Shown: positions 36,802-46,499, counted from the stretch's first letter. The stretch is DNA of 64,000 nt from Candidatus Accumulibacter aalborgensis (GCF_900089955.1 NZ_FLQX01000162.1:1-64000); one strand, 5' to 3'. Numbers and translations are program-made. Notes: generated from the letters alone by a model not told the origin.

Positions 36802-39627
36802 CTACCTGTCGGCCAATTCATCCGTTTCGGCCTGTGAATTGATCTGCGCCGTCCACACGGCGTTCGCCTGCGCTGAACGCTCCAGCGCGGCCACGGTGTA
36901 GATGCGAAAGCCCAGTTCAGCCCGGAAACCATGGATCTCTCGCACATCGAGCGCCTGCATGAAGGTCAATATCTCGGCACTGATCACCTGACCCGGCACC
37001 AGAATCGGGAAGCCGGGCGGGTAGGGGATGACGAACTGGGCGGAAACGCATTCGCGCCCGTCCTTCATCGCCTGTTCGGTCTCCTTCATGCCGAGGTACT
37101 CGCAGTTCCCCTCGTCGTAGCCCAGGAAGAAAGCGCTGCGGATGTCGCCATCGCGAGTCTCGCTGCGCCCATCGATGCTGCGGCCGCGGAATGCGGTGTG
37201 GAAACACGAAAAATTCGGCAGCGGCGGTAGCTCGACGGTGAGTGATCGCACACGTCTTTCATGGATGCGGCGTTCGAGGGTGCTCATGTCGTCCACCCTC
37301 TGGTCGATGTCACGAGCGATGTTCACCAGCACTTCGATCAGGTAGGCGATCGTCGAGCGGGTAGTGCCGATGTTGGTCATGAAGAGCACGGTATTGCGCG
37401 AAGTCTTGTTGATCTGGATGTCGTACTTGTCCGCCAGATACTTGTTCTTCATGGTGTCGCCATCCATACCCGACAGGCCGATGGCCAGCGTGGCGCGGCT
37501 TGGATCGAGCGCAAACTCGTCGGTATGCCAGGCGTTGAACAGGTTGACCCAGCCGCTTTCGACGTTGTACAGCGACTCGACCTGCGACTCACGGAACTCC
37601 TCCGGCACCAGGTCTACCACCGTCAGGAAGCGGAAGTAACGCTTCAGCAGGGGATGTGTTTTTACCTGCTCGCGCAGATTCATCGCCAGCTCGAGCTGGC
37701 GCTGCACCAGCTCGTAGCCTTCGAGTTCCATCTGCCGCCGGCCGACGTCAAGGGTGGCGAGGATCTGGTAGTTGGGTGAAGTCGAGGTGTGAGTCATGTA
37801 GGCCTCATGGAAGGCCTCCTCGGCCTTGTCCTTGAAGTCCACATCCCAAACGTGAATCATTGATCCCTGGCGCAGCGCAGTCAGCGTCTTGTGCGTGGAC
37901 TGCGTGGCATAAACGCGCACCCTGGCCTTTTTCGGATCGGGAAGCAGGTGGGTGTTGAGCACCCGTTCGTCGTCGGCCCAGGCCGCCTCGTCAAAACTGT
38001 TGGCGAATTCCGCGTAGCGCAGGGCATAGGCTTCGCTCTGGAACATCTCGGTCAGCTTGGCGGCAGCCGCCATGCCGGTGCGCTGGCGGTAGACCGGGTG
38101 GAAGCGTGCGAAGGCGAACCAGGCCTCGTCCCACAGGAACACCAGATCGGGCTTGATCGCCAGGCACTCGAGCATCAGCCGCTCGACGTCGTAGACGATG
38201 CCGTCGAAGGTGCAGTTGGTCAGCAGAACCATGCGCACGCGGCTCAGCGTTCCGGCGTGGCGTAACTCAAGCAGCGTTTCCTTGATGTGGCGAATCGGTA
38301 CCGCACCGTACATCGAGTACTCGTGCAGCGGATAGGCTTCGAGGTAGGTGATCTGGGCGCCGGCCAGCACCATGCCGTAGTGGTGCGATTTGTGGCAGTT
38401 GCGGTCGACCAGAACGATGTCATCCGGCCGGACCATCGCCTGGACGACGATCTTGTTGGCGGTCGAGGTGCCATTGGTGGCGAAGAAGGTGCGACGGGCC
38501 CCGAAGGCGCGCGCGGCGTACTCTTGAGCCAGTTTCAGCGAACCCGTCGGTTCGAGGAGCGAATCGAGCCCGCCGGCAGTCGCCGAGGTTTCGGCCATGA
38601 ACAGGTTCATGCCGTAGAACTGGCCCAGGTCGCCGATCCAGTTTGAATTCATGATCGACTTGCCGCGCGCCAGCGGCAGCGCGTGGAAAACGCCGGTAGG
38701 CTGCTTCGCGTATTCGCGCAGCGCATTGAAGAACGGTGCCTGGTAGCGCTCGGAAACACCCTTCAGGATCGAGTAATAGAGTTCAAGCTGATCTTCCTCG
38801 CCGAAGAACACGCGCCGGAAGATCGCCGCCGCCTTGGCTGCGACGTCTTCCACCCTGGCGTCGGTCACCAGATAAAGGTCCAGCTCGGGGCGCAACTTGG
38901 CAATCTGTTGACCCAGGAGCTGGCCGCGCTCGGACTCCGGCAGGTCTTCCCCAGTGACATCGAGGCCTTCAAAGAAGCGCCGCGCGACTACTTCGGGGAC
39001 GTACAGCGAGCGGTAGGGAAAGCCGTAGCCGATCACCACGGCCTGCAGGTTGAAGTTCACCATCGACGCAACCAGGGCATCCTCGAAGGTCGGCACCACG
39101 ACCATGTCGAAAATGAAATCGTCGTCGGGGCGGCGACGGCTGCGAATCCGACGGCGTAGCGCCTCCTCTTCTTCGGCCGGCAGGTCATCGACCATCAGGA
39201 CTTCGAAGTACGGGCAGCGCATTTGCGTCTGGAACTCCTTTTCGGTTTCCATCTGCGTAGGCAACTCGGCGTCGCTGGTGCCTCCGGGACTGCCGTGGCG
39301 ATAGGTCAGCGAGGCCAGCATGCGGTGGTGGCGGCGAGCGACGATCGCAGCATGCGCCAGCTCGCCGCGCGCGATGAATCCACACAGCTCGGCGAAGGCA
39401 CGGCGGCCCGGATAGGCCCAGCAGACCTCGATCGGCGTCAGGATCTCAGTCAATTCGTGCAAGTGCGCCAGGCGCGCCTCGCGATCGCTTTGCTCGCGGG
39501 TCCGGTTCGCGAGTTGGGACAGCTCATCGACCAGCTCGATCCAGCTTTCGGTTCGCACTTCCCAGACGCTGCGGTGGCGGCTCAGCGGGGCCGTGGCGTG
39601 GCTGCCGGGGGTATTATCTATATTCAT
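36802..39627 (-). CDS. Orn/Lys/Arg-type decarboxylase with long N-terminal extension, 941 residues
   Basis: This PLP fold-type I decarboxylase belongs to the ornithine/lysine/arginine group. Active-site features are FATNGTSTANK, DRNCHKSHHYGM, LLTNCTFDGIVYD, LWDEAWFAF and the Schiff-base Lys at about residue 580 in TQSTHKTLTALRQGS. It ends with the C-terminal domain containing VIPYPPGFPILVPGQV. E. coli enzymes have 711-756 residues with the Lys near 355-367; here about 200 extra N-terminal residues precede and include the acidic/basic EEEEALRRRIRSRRRPDDD. Which amino acid is used cannot be read off. ATG 39627 with GGAG upstream. It is the third gene of the lipoprotein-transporter-decarboxylase-ligase-hydrolase run. 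Confidence 0.88.
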   Translation of the reverse strand: MNIDNTPGSHATAPLSRHRSVWEVRTESWIELVDELSQLANRTREQSDREARLAHLHELTEILTPIEVCWAYPGRRAFAELCGFIARGELAHAAIVARRHHRMLASLTYRHGSPGGTSDAELPTQMETEKEFQTQMRCPYFEVLMVDDLPAEEEEALRRRIRSRRRPDDDFIFDMVVVPTFEDALVASMVNFNLQAVVIGYGFPYRSLYVPEVVARRFFEGLDVTGEDLPESERGQLLGQQIAKLRPELDLYLVTDARVEDVAAKAAAIFRRVFFGEEDQLELYYSILKGVSERYQAPFFNALREYAKQPTGVFHALPLARGKSIMNSNWIGDLGQFYGMNLFMAETSATAGGLDSLLEPTGSLKLAQEYAARAFGARRTFFATNGTSTANKIVVQAMVRPDDIVLVDRNCHKSHHYGMVLAGAQITYLEAYPLHEYSMYGAVPIRHIKETLLELRHAGTLSRVRMVLLTNCTFDGIVYDVERLMLECLAIKPDLVFLWDEAWFAFARFHPVYRQRTGMAAAAKLTEMFQSEAYALRYAEFANSFDEAAWADDERVLNTHLLPDPKKARVRVYATQSTHKTLTALRQGSMIHVWDVDFKDKAEEAFHEAYMTHTSTSPNYQILATLDVGRRQMELEGYELVQRQLELAMNLREQVKTHPLLKRYFRFLTVVDLVPEEFRESQVESLYNVESGWVNLFNAWHTDEFALDPSRATLAIGLSGMDGDTMKNKYLADKYDIQINKTSRNTVLFMTNIGTTRSTIAYLIEVLVNIARDIDQRVDDMSTLERRIHERRVRSLTVELPPLPNFSCFHTAFRGRSIDGRSETRDGDIRSAFFLGYDEGNCEYLGMKETEQAMKDGRECVSAQFVIPYPPGFPILVPGQVISAEILTFMQALDVREIHGFRAELGFRIYTVAALERSAQANAVWTAQINSQAETDELADR

Positions 39628-39681
39628 GACTTGTCTCCAAAGGTGCCGGCGATGCTTCGCCGCCGGTCGTATAGGCGTCTT

Positions 39682-41094
39682 TTATCCGACCCACATGATC
39701 CACGGGGTGCCGATGACCAGAAACACCACGGTGCAGAAAAGCGTCGTCAGGATTCCCAGGCGGTACAGTTCTCCCTGCTTGAGATAACCGCTGGCGACGA
39801 AGATGATGTTCTGGCTGCCGCCCTGTGGTGTGATGACCGAGAAGTAGCTGCTGGCAAACAGCAGCGCATAAGCCATCAAAGGAACCGGAACCCCCGATTT
39901 CACGCCAACATCGAGAAACACGCCGAGTAGCGCCAGAACCTGTGCATTCTGGCTGACGAAACCGAAGTGGAGCAACACATAGATGACCAGCAAGGCGACG
40001 TAGGCGACCGGCCAGGAGAGACCTGCAAGCCCTACCGCCAAGCGTTCGCCGACGTAGCCCATGAAGCCCATTTCGTTGAGCTGCCCGCTCATGCCGAAAA
40101 GCACCGCCAGCCAGATGAAAGTCACCAAAGTGCCGCCCTGCTCGCTCATGTCCTCCATCGTCAGAACGCCGGTCATCATCAGCGTGGCGAGGCCGGCGAG
40201 GGCAATCGCCGTCGCATTGAGGTTGTAGGGGGCAGCCAGCACCCAGCCGGTGACCATGACCAGGAACGTCACCGCAGTGATCCGCTCGTTACGCGACATC
40301 GGCCCCATGACTCGCAATTCTTTACGCGCGTTCTCCGGGGCCTCCGGGGTGTCGGTAATTCCCGGCGGAAAAAGATAATAGAGCACCAGCGGCAGCAGGG
40401 CGAGCACCACCAGACACGGTACTGAGGAGGCGACCAGCCACGAGCCAAAATTGACTTTGAGCCCTTTTTCGGCGGCCAGCCCGGCGCCAACCGGATTGCC
40501 CGAGGTGGCGGTGAACCACAGCGCCGACGTGATTGCCAGGCTGGCCATGCCGCAGAACATCAGGTAGCCGCCGAGACGCCGCTTTTTGTCGTCGTCAGGT
40601 GTCGAGCCGCTGTTTTGCGCCAGCGCCAGGATGACCGGGAAGAGCACACCACCGCGCGCGGTATTGCTCGGGAAGCCGGGGGCGATCAAGGTATCGGTGA
40701 TGAAGATGCTGTACGCCAGGCCGAGCGTCGATTTCCCGAATACCGAGATCACGTACAGACTGATCCTTTTGCCGAGCCCACTCTTGACCACCGACTGCGA
40801 GACCAGGAAAGCGGTGATCACCAGGAGCACGATGTTGTTGGCAAAAGCACCGTAGGCCTTGGCCGGAGTCAGTGTGCCAGTGAGCACCACGATCGCGCAG
40901 AACAGCAGCGAAGAAGTGAATAGCGGGAAGACATTGAGGACCACCGTGGTGATCGCCGACGCGAAGATTGCAAACAGATGCCAGGACTCACGCGTCAGTC
41001 CGGCGGGAACCGGCGTGAACCAGAGGCCAAAGAAGAGAACCAGGAGGCACACCAACTTCACGATTCTTCCCGTCCCGAAAGCGGCTGTACTCAT
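39682..41094 (-). CDS. DASS/SLC13-family anion symporter
   Basis: This 470-residue polytopic inner-membrane transporter belongs to the divalent anion:Na+ symporter family. About a dozen hydrophobic segments are seen. The SNT-like motifs appear as GFPSNTARGG and later VSQNAQVLALL and ITPQGGSQNIIF. Family members move di- and tricarboxylates (succinate, malate, citrate), sulfate or taurine. ATG 41094 has AGGAGGT upstream and overlaps the lipoprotein stop by 4 bases. Placement before the decarboxylase suggests it handles a substrate or product of that pathway, perhaps a dicarboxylate or an N-acyl amino acid. Confidence 0.88.
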   Translation of the reverse strand: MSTAAFGTGRIVKLVCLLVLFFGLWFTPVPAGLTRESWHLFAIFASAITTVVLNVFPLFTSSLLFCAIVVLTGTLTPAKAYGAFANNIVLLVITAFLVSQSVVKSGLGKRISLYVISVFGKSTLGLAYSIFITDTLIAPGFPSNTARGGVLFPVILALAQNSGSTPDDDKKRRLGGYLMFCGMASLAITSALWFTATSGNPVGAGLAAEKGLKVNFGSWLVASSVPCLVVLALLPLVLYYLFPPGITDTPEAPENARKELRVMGPMSRNERITAVTFLVMVTGWVLAAPYNLNATAIALAGLATLMMTGVLTMEDMSEQGGTLVTFIWLAVLFGMSGQLNEMGFMGYVGERLAVGLAGLSWPVAYVALLVIYVLLHFGFVSQNAQVLALLGVFLDVGVKSGVPVPLMAYALLFASSYFSVITPQGGSQNIIFVASGYLKQGELYRLGILTTLFCTVVFLVIGTPWIMWVG

Positions 41095-41720
41095 TTTGGA
41101 CCTCCTGCAGTGGTGGGGGCAAGCGCACTGGGCGAGCCGAGGCGCGCCCAACCGTTCAGATCGACCGATCGCCCGGCAAGTTCGTCGCCTTCAATGGCGC
41201 CAAGGCGCTGCCATTTGAAGCTGTATTCACCGCTGATCCCGGCGTAGCGGCCGGTACCGCCGATAAACCGGCCTTCGATCAGTTGGCCGGGGCCAAACCC
41301 TTCGCCGCTCAACTCGCTGAAGGCCTTGTCGCCATGCTCATCAGTCCACACACTGCGCCCCTGCATGCCGGTGGTGGTATCGGAAAAGCCGATGGCTTCG
41401 GACTGGAAACCCAGATTCAGTCGCTGCTTGCCACCCAGCAACAGCGAACCGCTGACTCTAAAAATGCCCGCTCGTTGCCCCGGTGCAAGGTCCATGACCT
41501 GTCGGCTCCCAGTGACAGTCCAGTCGCCCGTGAAAGGTCGTTTGTCGTCCGTTGCTGCCGCCGCCGGCTGACTCGCCAGGGGACTCGACTGACTCGCCGA
41601 CGGACTCGACTGATTCGCCGGCGGACTCGACTGTTGGCCGCAGGCGGTCACCAACAACGCGCTGAGCAGAACAATGCTTCGCGAGTGATGACCTATGGAT
41701 GGGCTGCTTGGTAAACGCAT
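41091..41720 (-). CDS. Lipoprotein with a barrel-like domain
   Basis: This 209-residue protein has a lipoprotein signal (LSALLVTAC, lipid-modified Cys about residue 27). A short tandem Ser/Gln/Pro repeat follows (SPxxxSQSSP-like, about residues 30-50), then a beta-rich domain with DWTVTGSRQVMDLAPGQRAGIFRVSG- and GGTGRYAGISGEYSFKW-type segments. These resemble allene-oxide-cyclase/dirigent-like small barrels, but only by pattern. It leads the six-gene run, with AGGAGG before its ATG and a 4-base overlap with the transporter gene. Function unknown; possibly an outer-membrane partner of the transporter. Confidence 0.65.
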   Translation of the reverse strand: MRLPSSPSIGHHSRSIVLLSALLVTACGQQSSPPANQSSPSASQSSPLASQPAAAATDDKRPFTGDWTVTGSRQVMDLAPGQRAGIFRVSGSLLLGGKQRLNLGFQSEAIGFSDTTTGMQGRSVWTDEHGDKAFSELSGEGFGPGQLIEGRFIGGTGRYAGISGEYSFKWQRLGAIEGDELAGRSVDLNGWARLGSPSALAPTTAGGPK

Positions 41721-41962
41721 GATCGGGCCTCCTGTAGAAAGAAAAGCGGCAAGAAACTAGCGTCCGGCTCGACGCGGGCTTGGCAGCCGACCCGCGCTTG
41801 TCAGAATACTGCGAAAGAATCTTTGTTGCCTTTTTGAACCTTGTCCAACAGTGCATCCGGCATGCGGTTCCAAGCACACACGCCGAGCCCCCCTCAATAG
41901 ACTGTCTTTCCGGCGCATGAAGCGCCACCATTTCAGCATCCCACGGCAAGGTTCCTCGTCTG

Positions 41963-43669
41963 CTACCCGCCGGATCCATGCTCTTTCGCGAAGGCATCAG
42001 CCGCTCTCTTGACCGAGGTGAAGAAGTCGCTCGGACCGATCTCCTCGGAGAGTCCCACCTTGGCCAGTTCGATGAGGAAGGGCCGCGGCGCATCGGCAAT
42101 CTTGACGTCAACACCGTCGTCGGCCAGTTCACGATGCAGTTCGGCAAAACGCTGCGCAGCGGTCACGTCCATGTCGTGGATCGCCTGCGCGTCGATCACC
42201 AGCCACTTGACCGGCGGGTCGGCCTCGTCGACCAGCGTCCGGATGCGGGTCATCACATGCCGCGCGTTGGCAAAGATCAACGGTGCGTAGAGGCGATAGA
42301 CCAGCAAGCCGGGGACGCTCTCCGCCTCGTCGTCATCTCGGCAATGGTGGAACTTCCCGTCACTGAGCAAGCGGCGCAGGACGACATCATCGGGGCGCGA
42401 AACCTCGACGAGGACCGTGATCAGTGACAAGAGCAAGCCGAGGATAATCCCCGGCACGACACCGGCAATGAGGATCGCCGCGGTGACTGCCAGGGCAATG
42501 GCGAACTCGACGCGATCGACCTTGTAGAGGCCGGTCAGCGATGCCACTTCCAGCATCCCGATGGCGGTAACGATCAGGATGGCGCCCAGGGCCACCTTCG
42601 GCAACAGGGCAATCAGTCCGGTCAGAAAAAACAGGAAGAGCAGCAAGCCGACGGCCAACACCAGTTGCGCGACCTGTGACTTGCCGCCGGTGGCATCGAC
42701 GATCGACGTGCGTGACTGGCTGGCGGAAACCGGAAAACCCTGCCACAGGCCGGCAAGAATGTTCGCCGAGCCAAGCGCTGTCAGTTCCCGATTCGGGTGC
42801 ACCTCATAACCGTTCTTCTCGGCAAAGGTCTGCGCGAGAAGAATGCCGTCGGAAAATGCGAGGAAGGCAATCGCCACGGCTGCCGGCGCGAGCGCCGCGA
42901 TATCCCCCCAGTGGAACCCGGGAATGGTCAGGCGCGGCATACCGGAAGGCACCTCGCCGACCAGCGCGATGCCGTAACTTCCCAGATCAAGAAAGAAGAC
43001 GGCGAGAATCGCGACCGCACAGACGGCCAGCGCGCCCGGTACGCGCGGCAGCCAGCGCGCCAGGGCAATGAGCAGTCCAACGAGCAGCACGCCAATAAAG
43101 AAGGTCGGCAAATGCGTCTGCGGCAATTTTTCGATCACCGTATAGAACAACTCGAAGAACTCCTCGCCCTCGGTCTTGATGCCGAACATCTTGCCCAACT
43201 GGGTGGCGACCAGGACCATCGACGCACCGTTGAGGTAGCCGATCAGCACCGGCCGAGAAAGCAGGTCAGCAATGACGCCAAGCTTCAACCGCGCGGCGAG
43301 GAGCAGCACGCCACCCGAGAGGATACTGAGCACAGCCGCCAGCATGACGAGACGATTCGGGTCGCCCGCCGCCAGGGGCAGGATGGCAGACCCCGCGAGC
43401 AGCCCGATAGCCGCGTCCGGCCCGGCGATGACGTGCCGCGAACTGGCAAAGAGCGCATAGCCCACTGCTGCCGCCAGCGCCGCGTACAGCCCGGCAATCG
43501 GCGGCAGATGCACCAGTTCGGCATAGGCAATGACTGACGGAATCGACACGATACAGGCCGAAAGTCCGGCAATCGAATCCTTGCCGAGCCAGGCCAGCCG
43601 GTAGCTTTTCAAGGTCGCGAAGAGCGGCACACCCGACCGCAGGTAACTGAGCATCGCAGCAGCTTTCAT
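41963..43669 (-). CDS. SulP-family anion transporter with STAS domain
   Basis: This 568-residue protein has the SulP membrane core: LAWLGKDSIAGLSACIVSIPSVIAYAEL at the N terminus, GPDAAIGLLAGSAILP, and GFPVSASQSRTSIVDATGGKSQVA. A C-terminal STAS domain (about residues 435-550) contains KWLVIDAQAIHDMDVTAAQRFAEL. SulP proteins carry sulfate, bicarbonate or dicarboxylates; the substrate is not evident. ATG 43669 lies 8 bases after CGGAG and is preferred to ATG 43675 and a longer start at 43771. The 240-base gap before it (41721-41962) holds no supported gene. Confidence 0.92.
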   Translation of the reverse strand: MKAAAMLSYLRSGVPLFATLKSYRLAWLGKDSIAGLSACIVSIPSVIAYAELVHLPPIAGLYAALAAAVGYALFASSRHVIAGPDAAIGLLAGSAILPLAAGDPNRLVMLAAVLSILSGGVLLLAARLKLGVIADLLSRPVLIGYLNGASMVLVATQLGKMFGIKTEGEEFFELFYTVIEKLPQTHLPTFFIGVLLVGLLIALARWLPRVPGALAVCAVAILAVFFLDLGSYGIALVGEVPSGMPRLTIPGFHWGDIAALAPAAVAIAFLAFSDGILLAQTFAEKNGYEVHPNRELTALGSANILAGLWQGFPVSASQSRTSIVDATGGKSQVAQLVLAVGLLLFLFFLTGLIALLPKVALGAILIVTAIGMLEVASLTGLYKVDRVEFAIALAVTAAILIAGVVPGIILGLLLSLITVLVEVSRPDDVVLRRLLSDGKFHHCRDDDEAESVPGLLVYRLYAPLIFANARHVMTRIRTLVDEADPPVKWLVIDAQAIHDMDVTAAQRFAELHRELADDGVDVKIADAPRPFLIELAKVGLSEEIGPSDFFTSVKRAADAFAKEHGSGG

Positions 43670-43877
43670 GGGCATGGCTCCGGGGAAAGTGTCGCAGTAG
43701 ATGAATATGATCACAGTTGCATGAACATGGCAAGTAATTCTGGAGCAATGAACTAGGCAATTACATGCCAAACAAGATGTTTTCCGGCGAGCATGCTACG
43801 GTTTTTAAACGTTGCGATAATGCAAAAACACAGTGGGACGGCGAGAAATGACAGAAGTTCAACTCATCCTGGACTTC

Positions 43878-45356
43878 TCAGAATGGCTTCCACGGCACCG
43901 ATTGCTCCTGGAAGGCGCCCAGCAGCGTGGCGAGTTCCGGCCGCAGAGACTCGGTCTGCACCGCCAGCCAGCCCTGAACGGCGATGCCCTGGCGACCGGG
44001 CAGCGCCACCGCAGTCATCGTTGTCGCCACGGCCAGGTCGTTCAGACGGCCGAGCAACTCCTGCAGGCAAGTCGCCGAGTGAAGGTAGCTGTTCAGCGGC
44101 GCCTCCGCCAGAATTGGCGTGAAGAACTCCAGCGCGTAGCGCAGTTGCTTGAACGCCACGCGCAGGCGGTGCCGTGCTGCAGCATCGGCGCCGAGAGCAT
44201 TCGGGGAGCGCTCGATGACGCGCCGGGTGCGCTTGTCGAGGCAACGCGGAACGAAGTCCGCCAGCGGTTTCCCATCGTCCTCCGGCAATCCCAGAACCGC
44301 GGCGGTGAATTCGGTCAGCAGGCGCGAGTAGACTGCCGACTTGATGGCCGTTCGAGCCGCTTTGCGGCTGCTGGCGCGCCGCCGTTCGCTGTGCAGGGAT
44401 AGCCGCTCGATCGCGACGCTGTCCGGAAAAGCCTCGCTCAGTGCGGGCAGCGTGTCGGCCATGAAAACGTCCCAGTTGCGTGCCTCGCCCAGTTTCCTGG
44501 CCAGCTCTTGCCAGAGCGGGTCGAAGTGCGCGACAAAGGACTCAGGCAGTAGCGGCTCCCAGAGGCGAATGGCCGAGCGCAGGCGGCGGATGGCGACCCT
44601 CGCCTGGTGGACGAACTCCGGAAGGTCGCCGTCGCAAACGCCTTCTTCGTTGTTTTGCAGGTGGTTGAGGCAGGACAGCGCAACTTGTCGGAAAGCGCCG
44701 ATGGTCGGCATCCCGGCCTCGATCGGCACCGGCAGTGCCTTTACTGCGGCGTCAGGCGCATCGGCCAGCAAGCGATAAGCGCGATCGGACTTGCTCCTGG
44801 CTTCGGGATGCAGCGCCACGGTGGCCTGTAACTCGCCAGCCAGGACAAATAGCTCGCTCACCGCTCCGGCGAGCAGTTCGAGCTCCACCTCGCAGATCGT
44901 CCGGCGCCTGCCTTGCGCTTCGATCCAGCCGCGGTCGAGCGCCAGTTCGACACGCACGCCGTCGCGAGGCTCAAGCAGCCAGGCGTGGCGCCTGAAGTGG
45001 GTCGTGAAAATGGGTTGCAGTTGATGACGAAGCGACTCGAGCAGAGTGCGAATGGCGAGATTGTCCACGTGGGAGAAATCGAACTCGCCGGGCTGCCCGA
45101 GAACTTCCCATTCGCTTCGTTGCGCCAGCCCGCCGCTGAGTAGCGCGGCCGTCTTGACCGTAAACAGCCACTCCCGCCCCCTCTGGCGGTAGCGCACGAC
45201 AATTCTTTGGCTCCGCAACTGCCTGTCCGGCGTGTCATAGTAGGTATTGATCAGTAGTTGCCGATGTGGCTTGCCGTCGGCCAGCAAGGGATGCCTGGGC
45301 AGTTGGCTGGCGGCGCGCGCTGACAGGGAAAGTTTGATTTCGGTCTCGGTGGCCAT
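43878..45356 (-). CDS. CYTH-CHAD inorganic triphosphatase-type protein
   Basis: This 492-residue protein has an N-terminal CYTH triphosphate-tunnel domain (about residues 1-200). The diagnostic ETEIKL (ExExK) is at the start, followed by YYDTPDRQL, VRYRQRGREWLFTVK and EVELELL. A C-terminal CHAD domain (about 215-490) has conserved His/Arg helices (VHQARVAIRRLRSAIRLW and RHRLRVAFKQLRYALEFF). CYTH-CHAD fusions such as E. coli YgiF hydrolyse tripolyphosphate, and CHAD domains bind polyphosphate granules. The presence of ppx and ppk1 11 kb away makes a polyphosphate role likely. ATG with GAGGG upstream. Confidence 0.93.
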   Translation of the reverse strand: MATETEIKLSLSARAASQLPRHPLLADGKPHRQLLINTYYDTPDRQLRSQRIVVRYRQRGREWLFTVKTAALLSGGLAQRSEWEVLGQPGEFDFSHVDNLAIRTLLESLRHQLQPIFTTHFRRHAWLLEPRDGVRVELALDRGWIEAQGRRRTICEVELELLAGAVSELFVLAGELQATVALHPEARSKSDRAYRLLADAPDAAVKALPVPIEAGMPTIGAFRQVALSCLNHLQNNEEGVCDGDLPEFVHQARVAIRRLRSAIRLWEPLLPESFVAHFDPLWQELARKLGEARNWDVFMADTLPALSEAFPDSVAIERLSLHSERRRASSRKAARTAIKSAVYSRLLTEFTAAVLGLPEDDGKPLADFVPRCLDKRTRRVIERSPNALGADAAARHRLRVAFKQLRYALEFFTPILAEAPLNSYLHSATCLQELLGRLNDLAVATTMTAVALPGRQGIAVQGWLAVQTESLRPELATLLGAFQEQSVPWKPF

Positions 45357-45398
45357 GGCGAACCCTCGTGCAACGTGGAGCGTGTAGTGGGAGACTGG

Positions 45399-46499
45399 TC
45401 AGGACATCTTTTCGATCAGATGTGCCTTGAGCTGGGCACGTCCCGAAGGATTCGACATGGCGATGATCGTATTGCCTGGCTGGACGAGGTGATCGACCTT
45501 GGGATTGAACACCCAGGCTCCATCCTGCTCGCGCAAGGCAAGCAAAATGTAGTCCGGACTGCGCAGGCGCAGATCACCGACTCTAGTCGGCGGGAAATTG
45601 GCCGGCACGGGCACCTCTTCGACGCGCACGTTCTTGTCCGAGCGGATCATCTCATCGAGAAAGCCGACGACGTGCGGTCGGACCATCGCGGATGCCAGGC
45701 GAATGCCGCCGGTGAAATCGGGCGAGATAACCGTGTTTGCACCGGCTTTGCTCATCTTCTCGACATTGCGCAATTCCTGGGCACGCGCCACGATGCGCAG
45801 GTTCGGATTGAGCTGCCTGGCAGTGATGATGATCATCAGATTGCGCGAATCGTCGCCGGTGACGGCAAACAAGCCTCTGGCGTCCTCGATATCGGCGGCC
45901 TCCAGCAGGTCATCGTCGGAGGCATCGCCGTGCAGATAGAGCAGACCGGGAAACCTGTCCAGATTCTGCTCAAAACGATCCTCTTCGATATCGATGGCCA
46001 CGTAGTGCCGGCCGGTATTGTGCAATTCTCTGCCGACACTGCGACCCACCCGCCCGAAACCGCAGACGATGAAATGTTGCCGTAGCTTGTGAATGCGTTT
46101 TTCCATCCGTCGTCTCCGCAGGGAATCGTCGAGGTCCTTCTCGAGGAAGAACACCGACAGGCTGGTGAATAGAAAGGTGAGCGCGCCCAGGCCGGCAATG
46201 GCCATGATGCCGGCGAAGAGGCGCTCGTTGAGCGAATGGAGAGGGACGATCTCGCCAAAACCGACGGTCGAGATGGTGATCAGCGTCATGTAGAGTGCGT
46301 CCGACCAGTTCCCGCTGTCACCGGCAATGTGGTAGAACCCCAGCGTACCAATGGCGACCAACACCAACACGACGACAGCCGCCCAGGCGATACGAACAAC
46401 GATGCGCTGCAACTGCGCGGCGATGCGCATATCGGACTCTCGCATGCGGCGGCGGCGGCGTCGAAAACGCAGAAGGTCCTGCAGCGCGCTAGCAGGCAT
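45399..46499 (-). CDS. Two-TM potassium channel with RCK (TrkA-N) domain
   Basis: This 366-residue protein has a basic N terminus (RRRRRRMRESD), a first membrane helix, a pore loop with the selectivity filter TISTVGFGE, a second helix and a cytoplasmic NAD-binding RCK domain (IVCGFGRVGRSVGREL). A TrkA-C-like end follows (VEEVPVPANFPPTRVGDL). The filter reads TVGFG rather than TVGYG, as in some bacterial Kch and MthK-like channels. It is a ligand-gated K+ channel by family. Start ATG 46499 lacks a clear ribosome site; ATG 46445 is an alternative. It lies 42 bases upstream of the CYTH-CHAD gene, possibly co-transcribed. Confidence 0.9.
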   Translation of the reverse strand: MPASALQDLLRFRRRRRRMRESDMRIAAQLQRIVVRIAWAAVVVLVLVAIGTLGFYHIAGDSGNWSDALYMTLITISTVGFGEIVPLHSLNERLFAGIMAIAGLGALTFLFTSLSVFFLEKDLDDSLRRRRMEKRIHKLRQHFIVCGFGRVGRSVGRELHNTGRHYVAIDIEEDRFEQNLDRFPGLLYLHGDASDDDLLEAADIEDARGLFAVTGDDSRNLMIIITARQLNPNLRIVARAQELRNVEKMSKAGANTVISPDFTGGIRLASAMVRPHVVGFLDEMIRSDKNVRVEEVPVPANFPPTRVGDLRLRSPDYILLALREQDGAWVFNPKVDHLVQPGNTIIAMSNPSGRAQLKAHLIEKMS

